Shown: piece after piece, positions 40,437 through 49,143 of the stretch
Numbering within the stretch: position 1 is the first letter of the stretch
Layout of the letters: the number at the start of each line of letters is the position of its first letter
Source: Planctomycetota bacterium
GTDB taxonomy: Bacteria; Planctomycetota; Planctomycetia; Pirellulales; Thermoguttaceae
DNA: 64,000 nt
Assembly: GCA_029550925.1 (NCBI GenBank)
Contig: JAKPGL010000001.1
Location: forward strand, 1 to 64,000
Direction of reading: 5' to 3'
Program-made: the position numbers and the translations under genes
The notes under the pieces: model-generated
Databases searched by the model: none
What the model was told of the DNA's origin: nothing
The model's input: the letters and a program-made list of their open reading frames with translations, nothing else

Positions 40437-42056
40437 CTAAAACCGCCGGAGATAAATATCTTTAAACTGCACGCGCATGGGCGGGCCGACGTGCACCTGC
40501 AAGCCCAGCCAGCCGTGCTGCGGCCGCTTCGGGTCCTGGTCTTCCGTCACCTCACCCATGACCACATCATTGATCTTTAGCACGATATGGCCGCCGCGGG
40601 CAATGATCGTATATTCATTCCACTCCTTCGACCGAACCACCTGGAGCAACTTGGCCGGGTCGCCCACCGACCCGATCACCTCCTTTTTGCCGGTCTGGTC
40701 GATCCGCACCTTTTCCCCGCGGTCGGCCACGACTCCGCGGACCGGGTATTCTATCAAAACGCCGATCCATCGGCCCGATGCGTCGAAGTCGGCCTGAGGC
40801 CCGATCAGCAGATCGCCCTCGGTCTTGCCCGGCGGCCGCTTCTGCGCCCGAAAATAGATGCCCGAATTGCCGCTTTCCAACCGAAATTTCGCCCGCAGTT
40901 CAAAGTCCTCCACCTGGTCCTTCCAGACGAGAAACTGGTTTCCTTTCAAAGGTTTGTCGGGTCTGGTTTGGCCGGTGATGGCCCCGTCTTCGACGGTCCA
41001 GATTTCCGGATCGCCCTGCCAACCGGCTAGCGTCTTGCCGTCGAAAAGCCGGACAAACCCCGGCAACTCTGGCGCCGGCTCTCGCCCGGGGATATTGGTG
41101 CGAGTTGGCCGGGTGGGCCGAGGTTCTGCCGGCGCCTGCAAATCGCCACAAGCCCACTGAATCGCATCCAGATAAAATCGGAGCATCTGGGGATTGGAGT
41201 AAATCTGGCTCATGTGGCCGAAACTGGTAACAAAGACCCGTCCCTGGCCGTAAAGTTTTACCCAGGCCAGGGCGAAATCGTCGTCTTTTCGATGGATCCA
41301 GCGGGCGCCCATGTTGGTGGTGGCAGGGTCAATGGACAAAAGTACCCGCAACTTCGACCGATCATACGGCGGGCCGTATTCGTAGATTTCGTCGGCGATC
41401 CGAAAATCCTTGCCGCCAAAGGCCGCCAAAAGCGGATGGCCCGGCTCCTCCACCGTTACTCCCACCTCCTCGGTCCACGGATGGCCGGTAAACGTAGCCC
41501 CGAACAGTTCGGTAAACTCCGGCCAATGCCGATTGGCGGCCACGGCATAATGAATGCACACCACCCCTTTGCCGCCGGCAATAAACTCCAAAAAACCTTG
41601 CCGAAGTCGCTTTTCGATGGCCTCTTTGTCGGTCCCCAATGCTCGGAGGGCCGGTTTCTGGAGGTCCTCGTCGGTCGGCGTGATCCAAGGCCCAGAGGCG
41701 TTATTCAACACGATGGCATCGAACCGGGCCAGGCTTTCCGGCGTCATCAGGGCCAGATCGTCGCTCACTACCGGTTCGTACGCCTTGGTGGTTTCGCCCA
41801 GGATGCGGAAGGCGGCTTCGCCGTAGGGAATGCAATAACCTTTGTGGGGGTCTTTGGGCATAAGATGCGGCGGGGTATTCCAGATAAGCACCCGGCGGGG
41901 CCGTTGCGGCGTAGCCTGCGCCCGAACCTGCTCAGCCGCCTGCCGAATCAACTTTTCATGATGCGGCGGGATCGGCTGCCCACCGGCCCGATCCGCCCCC
42001 ACACCTGTCTCTAGAAAAACCCATAGGCCCAGAACCCATAAACTCGCTTTGCGCAT
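40437..42056 (-). CDS. Exported ThuA-like and DUF1080 (3-keto-disaccharide hydrolase-type) fusion protein
   Basis: 539 residues; AGGAGA precedes the ATG. A signal peptide (SLWVLGLWVFLETGVGADRA) leads to a ThuA-like flavodoxin/GATase fold (about 45-300; RRVLIWNTPPHLMP, GGKGVVCIHYAVAANRHWPE, SFGHMSQIYSN). A DUF1080 beta-sandwich follows (about 340-539; GFVRLFDGKTLAGWQGDPEI, FELRAKFRLESGNSGIYFR, VMGEVTEDQDPKRPQHGWLG). The DUF1080 domain is related to glucanase-type lectins and to 3-keto-glycoside hydrolases. Fusion with ThuA is frequent in planctomycetes. It lies just downstream of a Tat-exported Gfo/Idh/MocA protein, whose family includes sugar-oxidising enzymes, so the two may act on the same extracytoplasmic glycoside. 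Confidence 0.88.
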   Translation of the reverse strand: MRKASLWVLGLWVFLETGVGADRAGGQPIPPHHEKLIRQAAEQVRAQATPQRPRRVLIWNTPPHLMPKDPHKGYCIPYGEAAFRILGETTKAYEPVVSDDLALMTPESLARFDAIVLNNASGPWITPTDEDLQKPALRALGTDKEAIEKRLRQGFLEFIAGGKGVVCIHYAVAANRHWPEFTELFGATFTGHPWTEEVGVTVEEPGHPLLAAFGGKDFRIADEIYEYGPPYDRSKLRVLLSIDPATTNMGARWIHRKDDDFALAWVKLYGQGRVFVTSFGHMSQIYSNPQMLRFYLDAIQWACGDLQAPAEPRPTRPTRTNIPGREPAPELPGFVRLFDGKTLAGWQGDPEIWTVEDGAITGQTRPDKPLKGNQFLVWKDQVEDFELRAKFRLESGNSGIYFRAQKRPPGKTEGDLLIGPQADFDASGRWIGVLIEYPVRGVVADRGEKVRIDQTGKKEVIGSVGDPAKLLQVVRSKEWNEYTIIARGGHIVLKINDVVMGEVTEDQDPKRPQHGWLGLQVHVGPPMRVQFKDIYLRRF

Positions 42057-42139
42057 CGCTCAGTCTCCTAGAGCAGAAGGGACACGAACATGGAACTACC
42101 TTTGCCGAAAGGGATTCCTTCGGTTGGTATGGGCCAGGT

Positions 42140-43687
42140 TTACAGGGTCCAGCCCGGCCGGTACTGGCTGCGGAGCAGCCGGTCGGCTTCCGGCAGGTTG
42201 GTGATTTTCATTGCCAGCGGATCATATTCGATGGGTTCTTCAAACTGGGTGGCAATATTGCCCAGCATCAGGAATTCGTTTAGCGCCGCCGCGTAGTCGA
42301 ACTGGCTCCAAGGGGCAGGCCCACCCCGGCAAGCAGCCAACCAATCCTGTTCCGGCCCCCGGGACGACGGCACCGTCTCCGGCCGATCGCACTGCACGCC
42401 GGCAAACCGATCCGCCGGCAAAAGCCGAAACGTAGCATTATGTCCAGTTGTATGGATGGTCCCCTTCTCGCCGACGATCAGCGCCCCGGCAAAATGCCAG
42501 AGATTCCGCTGTTTTTCCGGGGCGTCTTGCACGATGGGTTTCAAGAACTCCTCCAGGCCGGGCGCCGGGCCGTTGTACCACTGGAAGGTAATCGGGGGCC
42601 ATTTGCCCCGGGCAGGGATTTGCCAGGAGATTTTTTCCCACCGGGGGAAAGAAAGGCGATTGATGCCAGAGGTTTCCGCCCGAGCGCGTATTTTCGGTCC
42701 TGAGCTGGACGGCGGCATCTGACCCGCCGTTGCGGAACTCGACTTGCCTGCCGACGCCGAACCCGACTCGGCCGACCAAAGCGTATGCACCTCCAGGGCC
42801 ATGAAGGCCAGGTTGGCCGTGTGCGAGGCCCAATTGCCCAACTGCCCGGTGCCAAACTCCCGCCAGAGGTTCCGGTGGAGCCAATCGGGATGGAACGGTC
42901 GGGCTTGGGCCGGGCCAAGCCAAAGGTCCCAGTCCAGATGGTTTGGTACGGGGACTTCGCCTTTGGGGGGTTCACGTCGGTCGGCCCCGCCGCCGTCGTT
43001 CCAGATATGGACCTCTCGGATTTGACCCAGCAGGCCGCTTCGGATCAGTTCCAAGGCCCGGCGGAACGGCCCGCTATAGGTCCCCTGGTTGCCCATGGCG
43101 GTGGCTACCTTGTATTGCCGGGCCAGCTCCCGAAGGCTGCGGGATTCGTGCAGCGTGCGGGTGAGCGGCTTTTCACAGAAGATATGTTTACCGGCCCGGA
43201 TCGCCGCCGCACTGGCCACGGCATGGGTGTGGTCCGGCGTGGCCACCACGACAGCGTCGATTTTACCACCTATTTCCTTGAGCATTTTGCGGAAGTCGGC
43301 AAAGGTGGGTGGCCGGTGCTCGACCAGACGGCGATAAATCTCTGCAGCCTGGCGCTCCCAGGCATGTTGAGAGTCGGCCCATCGGCGACCGGTTTCCTCC
43401 CAGAATCGGAAGGCCTCTTCTAGTTTCAGTTGGTTGACATCGCAGAGGGCGACGACATCGGCCATTTTGGGGATGGTTTCGACGAACCATCGTCCGCGGC
43501 CGCCCACGCCGATCAGGGCTACCGGCACTTTTTCGTTGGCCCCGTAGGCCCGGAGCAGTCGCGCAGGCAAAACCGCCCAGCCGACACCTGCCCCAACCAC
43601 CCGACCTAAACCCCTTTTTGCCAGGCCGGCCAGGGCCGCCCCACCACCCGCCTGCAACAACCGCCGCCGTGTGAACTTCCCGCTCAT
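42140..43687 (-). CDS. Tat-exported Gfo/Idh/MocA family oxidoreductase
   Basis: 515 residues. The N-terminus has a twin-arginine signal (KFTRRRLLQAGGGAALAGLA). The Rossmann domain starts VPVALIGVGGRGRW and continues with VVALCDVNQLKLEEA, AVVVATPDHTHAVASAAAIR and HIFCEKPL, the usual NAD(P)-binding and EKP catalytic motif. The C-terminal beta domain contains NHLDWDLWLGPAQARPFHPD, typical of the planctomycete branch. Residues about 306-341 are a Ser/Ala/Pro-rich insertion that breaks the otherwise conserved domain. It precedes the ThuA-DUF1080 gene by 83 bp. Substrate unknown; related Tat-exported members oxidise sugars using a tightly bound nucleotide. Confidence 0.9.
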   Translation of the reverse strand: MSGKFTRRRLLQAGGGAALAGLAKRGLGRVVGAGVGWAVLPARLLRAYGANEKVPVALIGVGGRGRWFVETIPKMADVVALCDVNQLKLEEAFRFWEETGRRWADSQHAWERQAAEIYRRLVEHRPPTFADFRKMLKEIGGKIDAVVVATPDHTHAVASAAAIRAGKHIFCEKPLTRTLHESRSLRELARQYKVATAMGNQGTYSGPFRRALELIRSGLLGQIREVHIWNDGGGADRREPPKGEVPVPNHLDWDLWLGPAQARPFHPDWLHRNLWREFGTGQLGNWASHTANLAFMALEVHTLWSAESGSASAGKSSSATAGQMPPSSSGPKIRARAETSGINRLSFPRWEKISWQIPARGKWPPITFQWYNGPAPGLEEFLKPIVQDAPEKQRNLWHFAGALIVGEKGTIHTTGHNATFRLLPADRFAGVQCDRPETVPSSRGPEQDWLAACRGGPAPWSQFDYAAALNEFLMLGNIATQFEEPIEYDPLAMKITNLPEADRLLRSQYRPGWTL

Positions 43688-43965
43688 GGCAGACCTCCTT
43701 TGTAGAGGGAAATTGGAAAAAGACTATTTCCGGGAGAATTCTTTGGTTGAAGAAGGAGGTAGGGGGGGTTGGTTTTCCGGCTTCCGGGAACATCCCTTTG
43801 GCTTATCATAGCGGACTGGCCCTGCCCCAGGCAACCGCCCGCTTCTGTCGCCCGATTTTTTCCATGCCGAATAGTTGCAATAGGCCTTTCGGAGGGTACA
43901 ATCAAAAACGTCGGGATGTTCGATGCTTGTCTGGCTGGTCTTCTGTTTTGGGAAAGGGTGGGACG

Positions 43966-45120
43966 ATGGCAGCTCGGCAAACGATCTGGCGGGTTGGGGG
44001 GATGGCTCTTCTGGTGCTGTTTTGTCTGCGAAGCGCTTCGGCGGAAATCATTGGCCCGGCCTTGATCAACCGAACCAATGTGGATACGGCCGCCAATTAC
44101 ATGTTCCTTTACGATAACGGCACGGCCACGCCTGGATTTACCCATTGGGGCACTGTTACCTCCTGGGCCTTTTACAACGATAACGGCCCGGCTCAAGGCG
44201 GCCGGCAGATCGAACCGGTCATCTTGAAAAAGACCGGCACGGACAGTTGGATTATTACCGGCGTGGGTCAGCCGATCACCACCCCGGCCAACATGACCGG
44301 AGTGCAAACATTTCCCTTTATCCTGGCTTCGGGCAGCTCGGTGGTAGGACCAGGATATACATTTGCACATAGGGATTTAAATAATCCGGGGAGTATCGAA
44401 TATGACTTTACCTCTCCTGGCACCCACCGCTATTTAGGCCGGGGCAGTAATGCAGATATGGTGGGCGATGTCCTCACAGGGTTTTCCTCGGCGGGCCGAA
44501 TTTATTCCGTCCAATTTACTACCCAGAACCAGCCGATGGTCCAGATCGGCAATCCGCTTATCAACCGGGCTGATGATGACGGCTCCGGCGGGATTTTCAT
44601 CCATACTCAGGAGTTTTCTTTCTGGGCGCCGGTGGTCGAATGGGCCTTCTATGATAATGACGCTTTCTCTCCCGATCGGCAAATTACGCCGCTCATCCTA
44701 GAGAAGGTCGGCAACAATTATATCATCCGGGGCATCGGCCGGACACGAACCACCACCGAACTCGGGGAACAACATTACATGTTTGACGTGGTTGCTGGCA
44801 GTAATCTACTCGGGCCGGGCTATTACTTCGGCTGGTGGAGCGGGGCGTGGGATGGGGCGCCTACGTCTTCTAACGCCGGGGTGATTGATTTCGACACGCT
44901 TGCCGGCGGCACGCTGGGAATTCTCTGGTTCAGTAGCCCTGGAAACTTTGGCCTCGGGAGTCAGCTTACGGCCACCGGTCAGGGGGGCACAGGCGGTTTC
45001 TTTCCCCGGATGTATTCGGTAGAGGTTACTTTAGCGGTTCCTGAACCGGCTAGCGCCCTGCTGGCTGGTCTGGCCCTGGTAGGTTTGGTATCTCTGCACC
45101 GTCGGTTTCGCTCCAGGTGA
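43966..45120 (+). CDS. PEP-CTERM surface protein with tandem duplicated domain
   Basis: 384 residues from the ATG at 43966 (AAAGGGTGGG upstream). Signal peptide ARQTIWRVGGMALLVLFC followed by LRSASA. The mature part is two homologous halves, about residues 30-185 and 187-345. Compare GPALINRTNVD with GNPLINRADDD, EWAFYDND with SWAFYNDN, RQIEPVILKK with RQITPLILEK, and VVGPGYTF with LLGPGYYF. The C-terminus is VPEPASALLAGLALVGLVSL followed by HRRFRSR, a PEP-CTERM signal. The domain type is not recognised. The stop is 45 bp upstream of a DUF1559 gene on the same strand. Confidence 0.85.
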   Translation: MAARQTIWRVGGMALLVLFCLRSASAEIIGPALINRTNVDTAANYMFLYDNGTATPGFTHWGTVTSWAFYNDNGPAQGGRQIEPVILKKTGTDSWIITGVGQPITTPANMTGVQTFPFILASGSSVVGPGYTFAHRDLNNPGSIEYDFTSPGTHRYLGRGSNADMVGDVLTGFSSAGRIYSVQFTTQNQPMVQIGNPLINRADDDGSGGIFIHTQEFSFWAPVVEWAFYDNDAFSPDRQITPLILEKVGNNYIIRGIGRTRTTTELGEQHYMFDVVAGSNLLGPGYYFGWWSGAWDGAPTSSNAGVIDFDTLAGGTLGILWFSSPGNFGLGSQLTATGQGGTGGFFPRMYSVEVTLAVPEPASALLAGLALVGLVSLHRRFRSR

Positions 45121-45165
45121 AGATTCCGCCGTTCAAGGAAGTCTTTTTTCCACAGGAGGGTTCCG

Positions 45166-46260
45166 ATGGGGAGGATGCTCTTTTTTCGGGCGCCGGATCG
45201 CTCTGGCCAATCTGGTTTTTCTCATCGGCCCGATTTGAGCTATGGAAGGACGCTGCAAACATGGACCGGTGGGAGGGCTATCCTATGCCGGCCGGTGGTA
45301 CATGGTTTCACGCTCGTGGAGCTTTTGGTCGTTATTGCGATTATTGGCATTTTGATTGCCCTGCTTCTGCCGGCGGTGCAGGCGGCCCGGGAGGCAGCCC
45401 GCCGGATGCAGTGCTCCAACAACCTCAAACAGATCGGCCTGGCCCTGCACAATTATCATACCGCCATGAAGACGCTGCCGTTCGGCTGCGCCAATTGGGA
45501 CGGCGTGGTGGTCGATCCGGTTACCGGCCGGCGGTCCTACGGCGGTACGTGGGCGGCTATGATCCTCCCCTATATCGAACAGCAGGGGCTCTACAGCCTG
45601 TTTGATTTCCGGATCCACATGAAGGATCAAAAGCCGGAAGCGCTAACGGCCGTGGTCGCCACCTATATTTGCCCGAGCGATCCAGCCTCGTCCAATCCGA
45701 TTTTCACTCTCCCGAGCGGCAGTTGCCAGGCGGGCAGCAGCAACCCGACGGCTTCGTTGGGGCTGTGGTATCCGGGCTCGATCGGGCCGACCTTTATGGA
45801 TTATGGGCCGTTCTGCCCGCTGGCTAAAAAACCTTGGACCTGCACCGATCCGGAGAGTTATTGCAGCCAAGGGTGCAACTTTGGGTCCAGCAATCCGCCG
45901 GGCAATTCGGTGGGCATGTTCGGCCGATGGGCGCGGAGCTTCCGGTTTGAGGATTGCACCGACGGCCTAAGCCATACCTTCATGAACGGCGAAACCCTCC
46001 CGAAACATTGCTGCTGGATGCGGGCCTACAATTCCAACTTTCCGGTAACCGGGACGAGCATTCCGCTCAATACGAAGGAATCGAAAGAGGATGGGTCGGA
46101 ATGGTACCGGACCTGTGGGTTCAAGAGCCAACATCCGGGCGGGGCCAACTTCCTGATGGCCGACGGCAGCGTCCATTTTGTCTCCGAGGCCATCGACTAT
46201 AAACTCTACAACGAGCTGGGCACCCGGGCCGGCGGGGAACCAGTCCGATTGCCGGAGTAA
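45166..46260 (+). CDS. DUF1559 protein with long leader
   Basis: 364 residues; CAGGAGGG lies 8 nt before the ATG at 45166. A 47-residue basic leader, longer than usual, precedes the prepilin-like segment [20 protein letters not shown], then [20 protein letters not shown]. The C-terminus carries [20 protein letters not shown]. Many cysteines suggest disulfide bonds. It follows the duplicated PEP-CTERM gene. The long leader might instead mean that translation starts inside, but no second Shine-Dalgarno is seen. Confidence 0.9.
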   Translation: MGRMLFFRAPDRSGQSGFSHRPDLSYGRTLQTWTGGRAILCRPVVHGFTLVELLVVIAIIGILIALLLPAVQAAREAARRMQCSNNLKQIGLALHNYHTAMKTLPFGCANWDGVVVDPVTGRRSYGGTWAAMILPYIEQQGLYSLFDFRIHMKDQKPEALTAVVATYICPSDPASSNPIFTLPSGSCQAGSSNPTASLGLWYPGSIGPTFMDYGPFCPLAKKPWTCTDPESYCSQGCNFGSSNPPGNSVGMFGRWARSFRFEDCTDGLSHTFMNGETLPKHCCWMRAYNSNFPVTGTSIPLNTKESKEDGSEWYRTCGFKSQHPGGANFLMADGSVHFVSEAIDYKLYNELGTRAGGEPVRLPE

Positions 46261-46319
46261 CGCCGCCGCTGCTGTTTCGCTGGCGGCCGTAATCTCTTCG
46301 GAAGACTGAACACCGGGGA

Positions 46320-46347
46320 TTGTCTTCCCATCGGGAGAAGGTATAAA
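46320..46347 (+). promoter_or_regulatory. Candidate promoter of lysA
   Basis: TTGTCT (46320-46325) and TATAAA (46342-46347) are 16 nt apart, giving a predicted start near 46354 and a leader of about 35 nt before the lysA ATG. A TGAGGA Shine-Dalgarno follows. Confidence 0.4.
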
Positions 46348-46388
46348 GAAATTTTCCACCTTTCGGAAATTGTTGAGGATAATAGCCT

Positions 46389-47657
46389 ATGTCAAAGCCG
46401 ATCTGTCCTCCCTTTGTTATGATACGCACGGAGATCGCGGGCGTTTCTGTCGGCCGATTGGCCGAGCAGTTTGGTACGCCGGTGTTTGTCTATGATACGG
46501 CGTGGATGCTGCGGCGTTTGGAGGATTTACGCCGGTTCGACTGCGTGCGGTACGCCATGAAGGCCTGCTCGAATGGGGCGGTGCTGGATTTGCTGCGTCG
46601 GCATGGAGCGCTGGTCGATTGTGTGAGCGCCGGCGAGGTGCGACGGGCCTTACGGGCTGGCTACCCTGCCCAAGGCGATCCGCCGCCGATCGTCTATACG
46701 GCCGACATTTTCGACCGAGAGTCGCTGGCCTTGGTGGTCGAGCAAAACATCCACGTCAATTGCGGCTCCCCGGACATGATCCGCCAATATGGGGCATTGG
46801 CGCCGGGACGAGAGATTACGCTGCGGATCAACCCCGGATTTGGGCATGGGCATCATTTGAAGACCAATACCGGCGGCGAGCGTTCCAAGCATGGCATTTG
46901 GCACGAACAGCTTGGGCAGTGTCTGGAAGAGGCGGCCCGGTTCGGGCTTCAGGTTACGGGGCTGCACATGCACATTGGCTCCGGGACGGATTTGGAGCAT
47001 TTGGCCCAGGTGTGCGGTGCCATGGAAAAAGCGGTGTTGCAAGTCGGCGCCGGTATCCGGTCCATTAGCGGCGGCGGCGGGCTGCCGATTCCCTACACCC
47101 CCGAACAACAGTATGTGGATTTGGACGAGTATTACCGGCTCTGGGACAGCACGCGCCAGCGACTCCAACAGGCACTAGGTCATCCGATTCGGTTGGAAAT
47201 CGAGCCGGGGCGATTCCTTGTGGCCGAGGCCGGGTACCTGATCACTGAAATCCGGGCGGTCAAACAGCAGGGCGGTTTTACGTTTTATTTGGTGGATGCG
47301 GGTTTCAATAATCTGGCCCGGCCGATCCTGTACGGAGCCTATCATCCGATTTCCATCTGTCCGGCGGACGGGAACCTCCATCGACCGGAGATCGAGGCGA
47401 TTGTGGGGGGGCCGTTGTGCGAATCGGGAGACATTTTCACCCAGCAAGAAGGGGGCGTGGTAACACCACGTCGGCTGCCGAAAGCCCAAGTCGGAGATTG
47501 GCTGATTCTGGAACGCGCCGGCGCTTACGGCTTTGTCATGGGGTCGAACTACAACAGTAAACCGTTGGCGCCTGAGGTGCTCATCCAGGACGGCCAAGCC
47601 CGCCTCGTTCGCCGCCGACAGACGTTCGACGACCTCATTCGGGAAGAAATGGGGTAA
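46389..47657 (+). CDS. lysA: Diaminopimelate decarboxylase
   Basis: 422 residues, normal length. LysA converts meso-diaminopimelate to L-lysine with pyridoxal phosphate in the cytoplasm. The cofactor lysine is in VRYAMKACSN near residue 57. LHMHIGSGTD supplies a cofactor-contacting histidine. SGGGGLPIPY matches the glycine-rich phosphate site, EPGRFLVAEAG the substrate loop, and CESGD the second-subunit cysteine that completes the active site. TGAGGA precedes the ATG. It begins a plus-strand run that includes a sigma factor, leuD and glycosyltransferases. The specificity is clearer than for arginine or ornithine decarboxylases of the same fold because of the CESGD motif. Confidence 0.93.
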   Translation: MSKPICPPFVMIRTEIAGVSVGRLAEQFGTPVFVYDTAWMLRRLEDLRRFDCVRYAMKACSNGAVLDLLRRHGALVDCVSAGEVRRALRAGYPAQGDPPPIVYTADIFDRESLALVVEQNIHVNCGSPDMIRQYGALAPGREITLRINPGFGHGHHLKTNTGGERSKHGIWHEQLGQCLEEAARFGLQVTGLHMHIGSGTDLEHLAQVCGAMEKAVLQVGAGIRSISGGGGLPIPYTPEQQYVDLDEYYRLWDSTRQRLQQALGHPIRLEIEPGRFLVAEAGYLITEIRAVKQQGGFTFYLVDAGFNNLARPILYGAYHPISICPADGNLHRPEIEAIVGGPLCESGDIFTQQEGGVVTPRRLPKAQVGDWLILERAGAYGFVMGSNYNSKPLAPEVLIQDGQARLVRRRQTFDDLIREEMG

Positions 47658-47809
47658 TCCTTCGTCCGTTGGAAGGAATGGCAATCCAGGATGGTTGTTT
47701 TCCCGGGAATGCGGCCGGACCAGTCTTCGTGCTTGGGCGGAAATGTTCCTGAAGGGGGTGGGGGAGTGGGGGAGGCAAAATGGGTCGAGGTGGGTTAGAA
47801 TAGATAGGC

Positions 47810-48496
47810 ATGGACGATCCAGCGCGGCAACAACCCACTCTACCGATGGGCGTAGGACCGCTAGGCGACAGCGGCGTGGAAGAAGAGGTATTGGCCCGTC
47901 TCCGACGGGGAGGACAGGCCGCCTTAGCCAGCGAGTTCATGCGTCATCGCCCTCGTCTGCACCGGATGGTCCAGATGCGGCTGGATCATCGGGCGGCTGG
48001 CCAGGTCGATCCTTCGGATGTATTGCAGGAGGCGTTTTTCGAGGCGGTTCGCCAGTTGGACCAGTACCTGGCCCATCCTCCGATGCCGCTTTTTTTGTGG
48101 CTCCGGTATCTGACAGGGCAGCGGATTTTGGCGATCCATCGGCGGCTTGGGGTGGATCAGAAACAGGACTCTTGCCAGGAGGTCCCGATGGAGTCGGTCC
48201 CGCGACCGGAGGCCGATTCCGTTTCCCTTTCGAGGCGTCTGGCGGATCAACTCCGCAGGACCGGTCCGGCGGCCGGCGGGGAGGAGTTGTATGCACGCCT
48301 GGAGCAAGCGATCGCCCAACTAGCGCCTTTGGACCGGGAAATCCTGGCGCTGCGGCATTTTGAACAACTGAACAATCAAGAGGCGGCTGAGGAATTGGGC
48401 CTCAGCCCGGCGGCGGCCAGTAGGCGATATGTCCAAGCCCTGCAAAAATTGCGAGAGGCGATGGCCCCATTGCCCGGCCCCCAAAGCGAACCTTAA
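47810..48496 (+). CDS. ECF-like RNA polymerase sigma factor, planctomycete type
   Basis: 228 residues. Region 2 includes [20 protein letters not shown] and [18 protein letters not shown], the core-binding and -10 recognition helices. Region 4 ends with [20 protein letters not shown] followed by [20 protein letters not shown], a helix-turn-helix. The layout matches the planctomycete-specific ECF group (TIGR02984-like). No anti-sigma gene is adjacent, unlike classical ECF operons. It lies between lysA and leuD, 14 bp before the latter, so it may be co-transcribed with leuD. Shine-Dalgarno weak. Confidence 0.9.
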   Translation: MDDPARQQPTLPMGVGPLGDSGVEEEVLARLRRGGQAALASEFMRHRPRLHRMVQMRLDHRAAGQVDPSDVLQEAFFEAVRQLDQYLAHPPMPLFLWLRYLTGQRILAIHRRLGVDQKQDSCQEVPMESVPRPEADSVSLSRRLADQLRRTGPAAGGEELYARLEQAIAQLAPLDREILALRHFEQLNNQEAAEELGLSPAAASRRYVQALQKLREAMAPLPGPQSEP

Positions 48497-48510
48497 AAGG
48501 AGCAATCATC

Positions 48511-49107
48511 GTGCAACCTCTTGTTCGTCATACAGGACTGGTGCTTCCGTTAGATCGGCCTAATGTCGATACGGATCAGATCGTACCCAAACAGTTTCTC
48601 AAACGGACCCAGCGGAGCGGCTTCGGCCAGGTGCTCTTTTACCACTGGCGTTACCTGGACGATCAGGGGACGCCGAACCCAGACTTTGTGCTGAATCGGC
48701 CGGAGTATCAAGGGGCGACGATCTTACTGGCCCGTCGGAACTTCGGCTGCGGCTCCAGCCGGGAACATGCGCCCTGGGCTTTGGCCGACTATGGGTTCCG
48801 GGTGCTCATCGCCCCCAGTTTCGCCGACATCTTCTACAACAACTGTTTCCAGAACGGCATGGCGCCCATCCGGTTGGAGGAGGCGACGGTCGAAGAGCTT
48901 TTCCAACGTGCGGCCAAGTACCCCGGGTATCGGCTGACCGTCGATCTGGAACAGATGACCATCGAAGATGCGTATGGTCTTCGGCTTTCGTTCGAGCTGG
49001 ACCCGTTCCGGCGAGAGTGCCTGCTGAAGGGGCTGGACGACATCGGCTGGACCCTGCAACACGAAGAAAAAATCGCCGCCTACGAACGCTCGCACGGCAT
49101 TGCCTAG
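48511..49107 (+). CDS. leuD: 3-isopropylmalate dehydratase small subunit
   Basis: 198 residues with a GTG start 8 nt after AAAAGGAG. LeuD forms, with the iron-sulfur LeuC subunit, the enzyme that isomerises 2- to 3-isopropylmalate in leucine synthesis. Recognised motifs are [16 protein letters not shown] near the N-terminus, [20 protein letters not shown] (substrate-binding swivel domain) and [20 protein letters not shown]. No leuC is in the window, so the two subunits are unlinked. It sits tightly behind the sigma factor gene. Confidence 0.95.
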   Translation: MQPLVRHTGLVLPLDRPNVDTDQIVPKQFLKRTQRSGFGQVLFYHWRYLDDQGTPNPDFVLNRPEYQGATILLARRNFGCGSSREHAPWALADYGFRVLIAPSFADIFYNNCFQNGMAPIRLEEATVEELFQRAAKYPGYRLTVDLEQMTIEDAYGLRLSFELDPFRRECLLKGLDDIGWTLQHEEKIAAYERSHGIA

Positions 49108-49143
49108 TTGGATTGCATCGGACAGGACTAGCCGCCGTAATTC

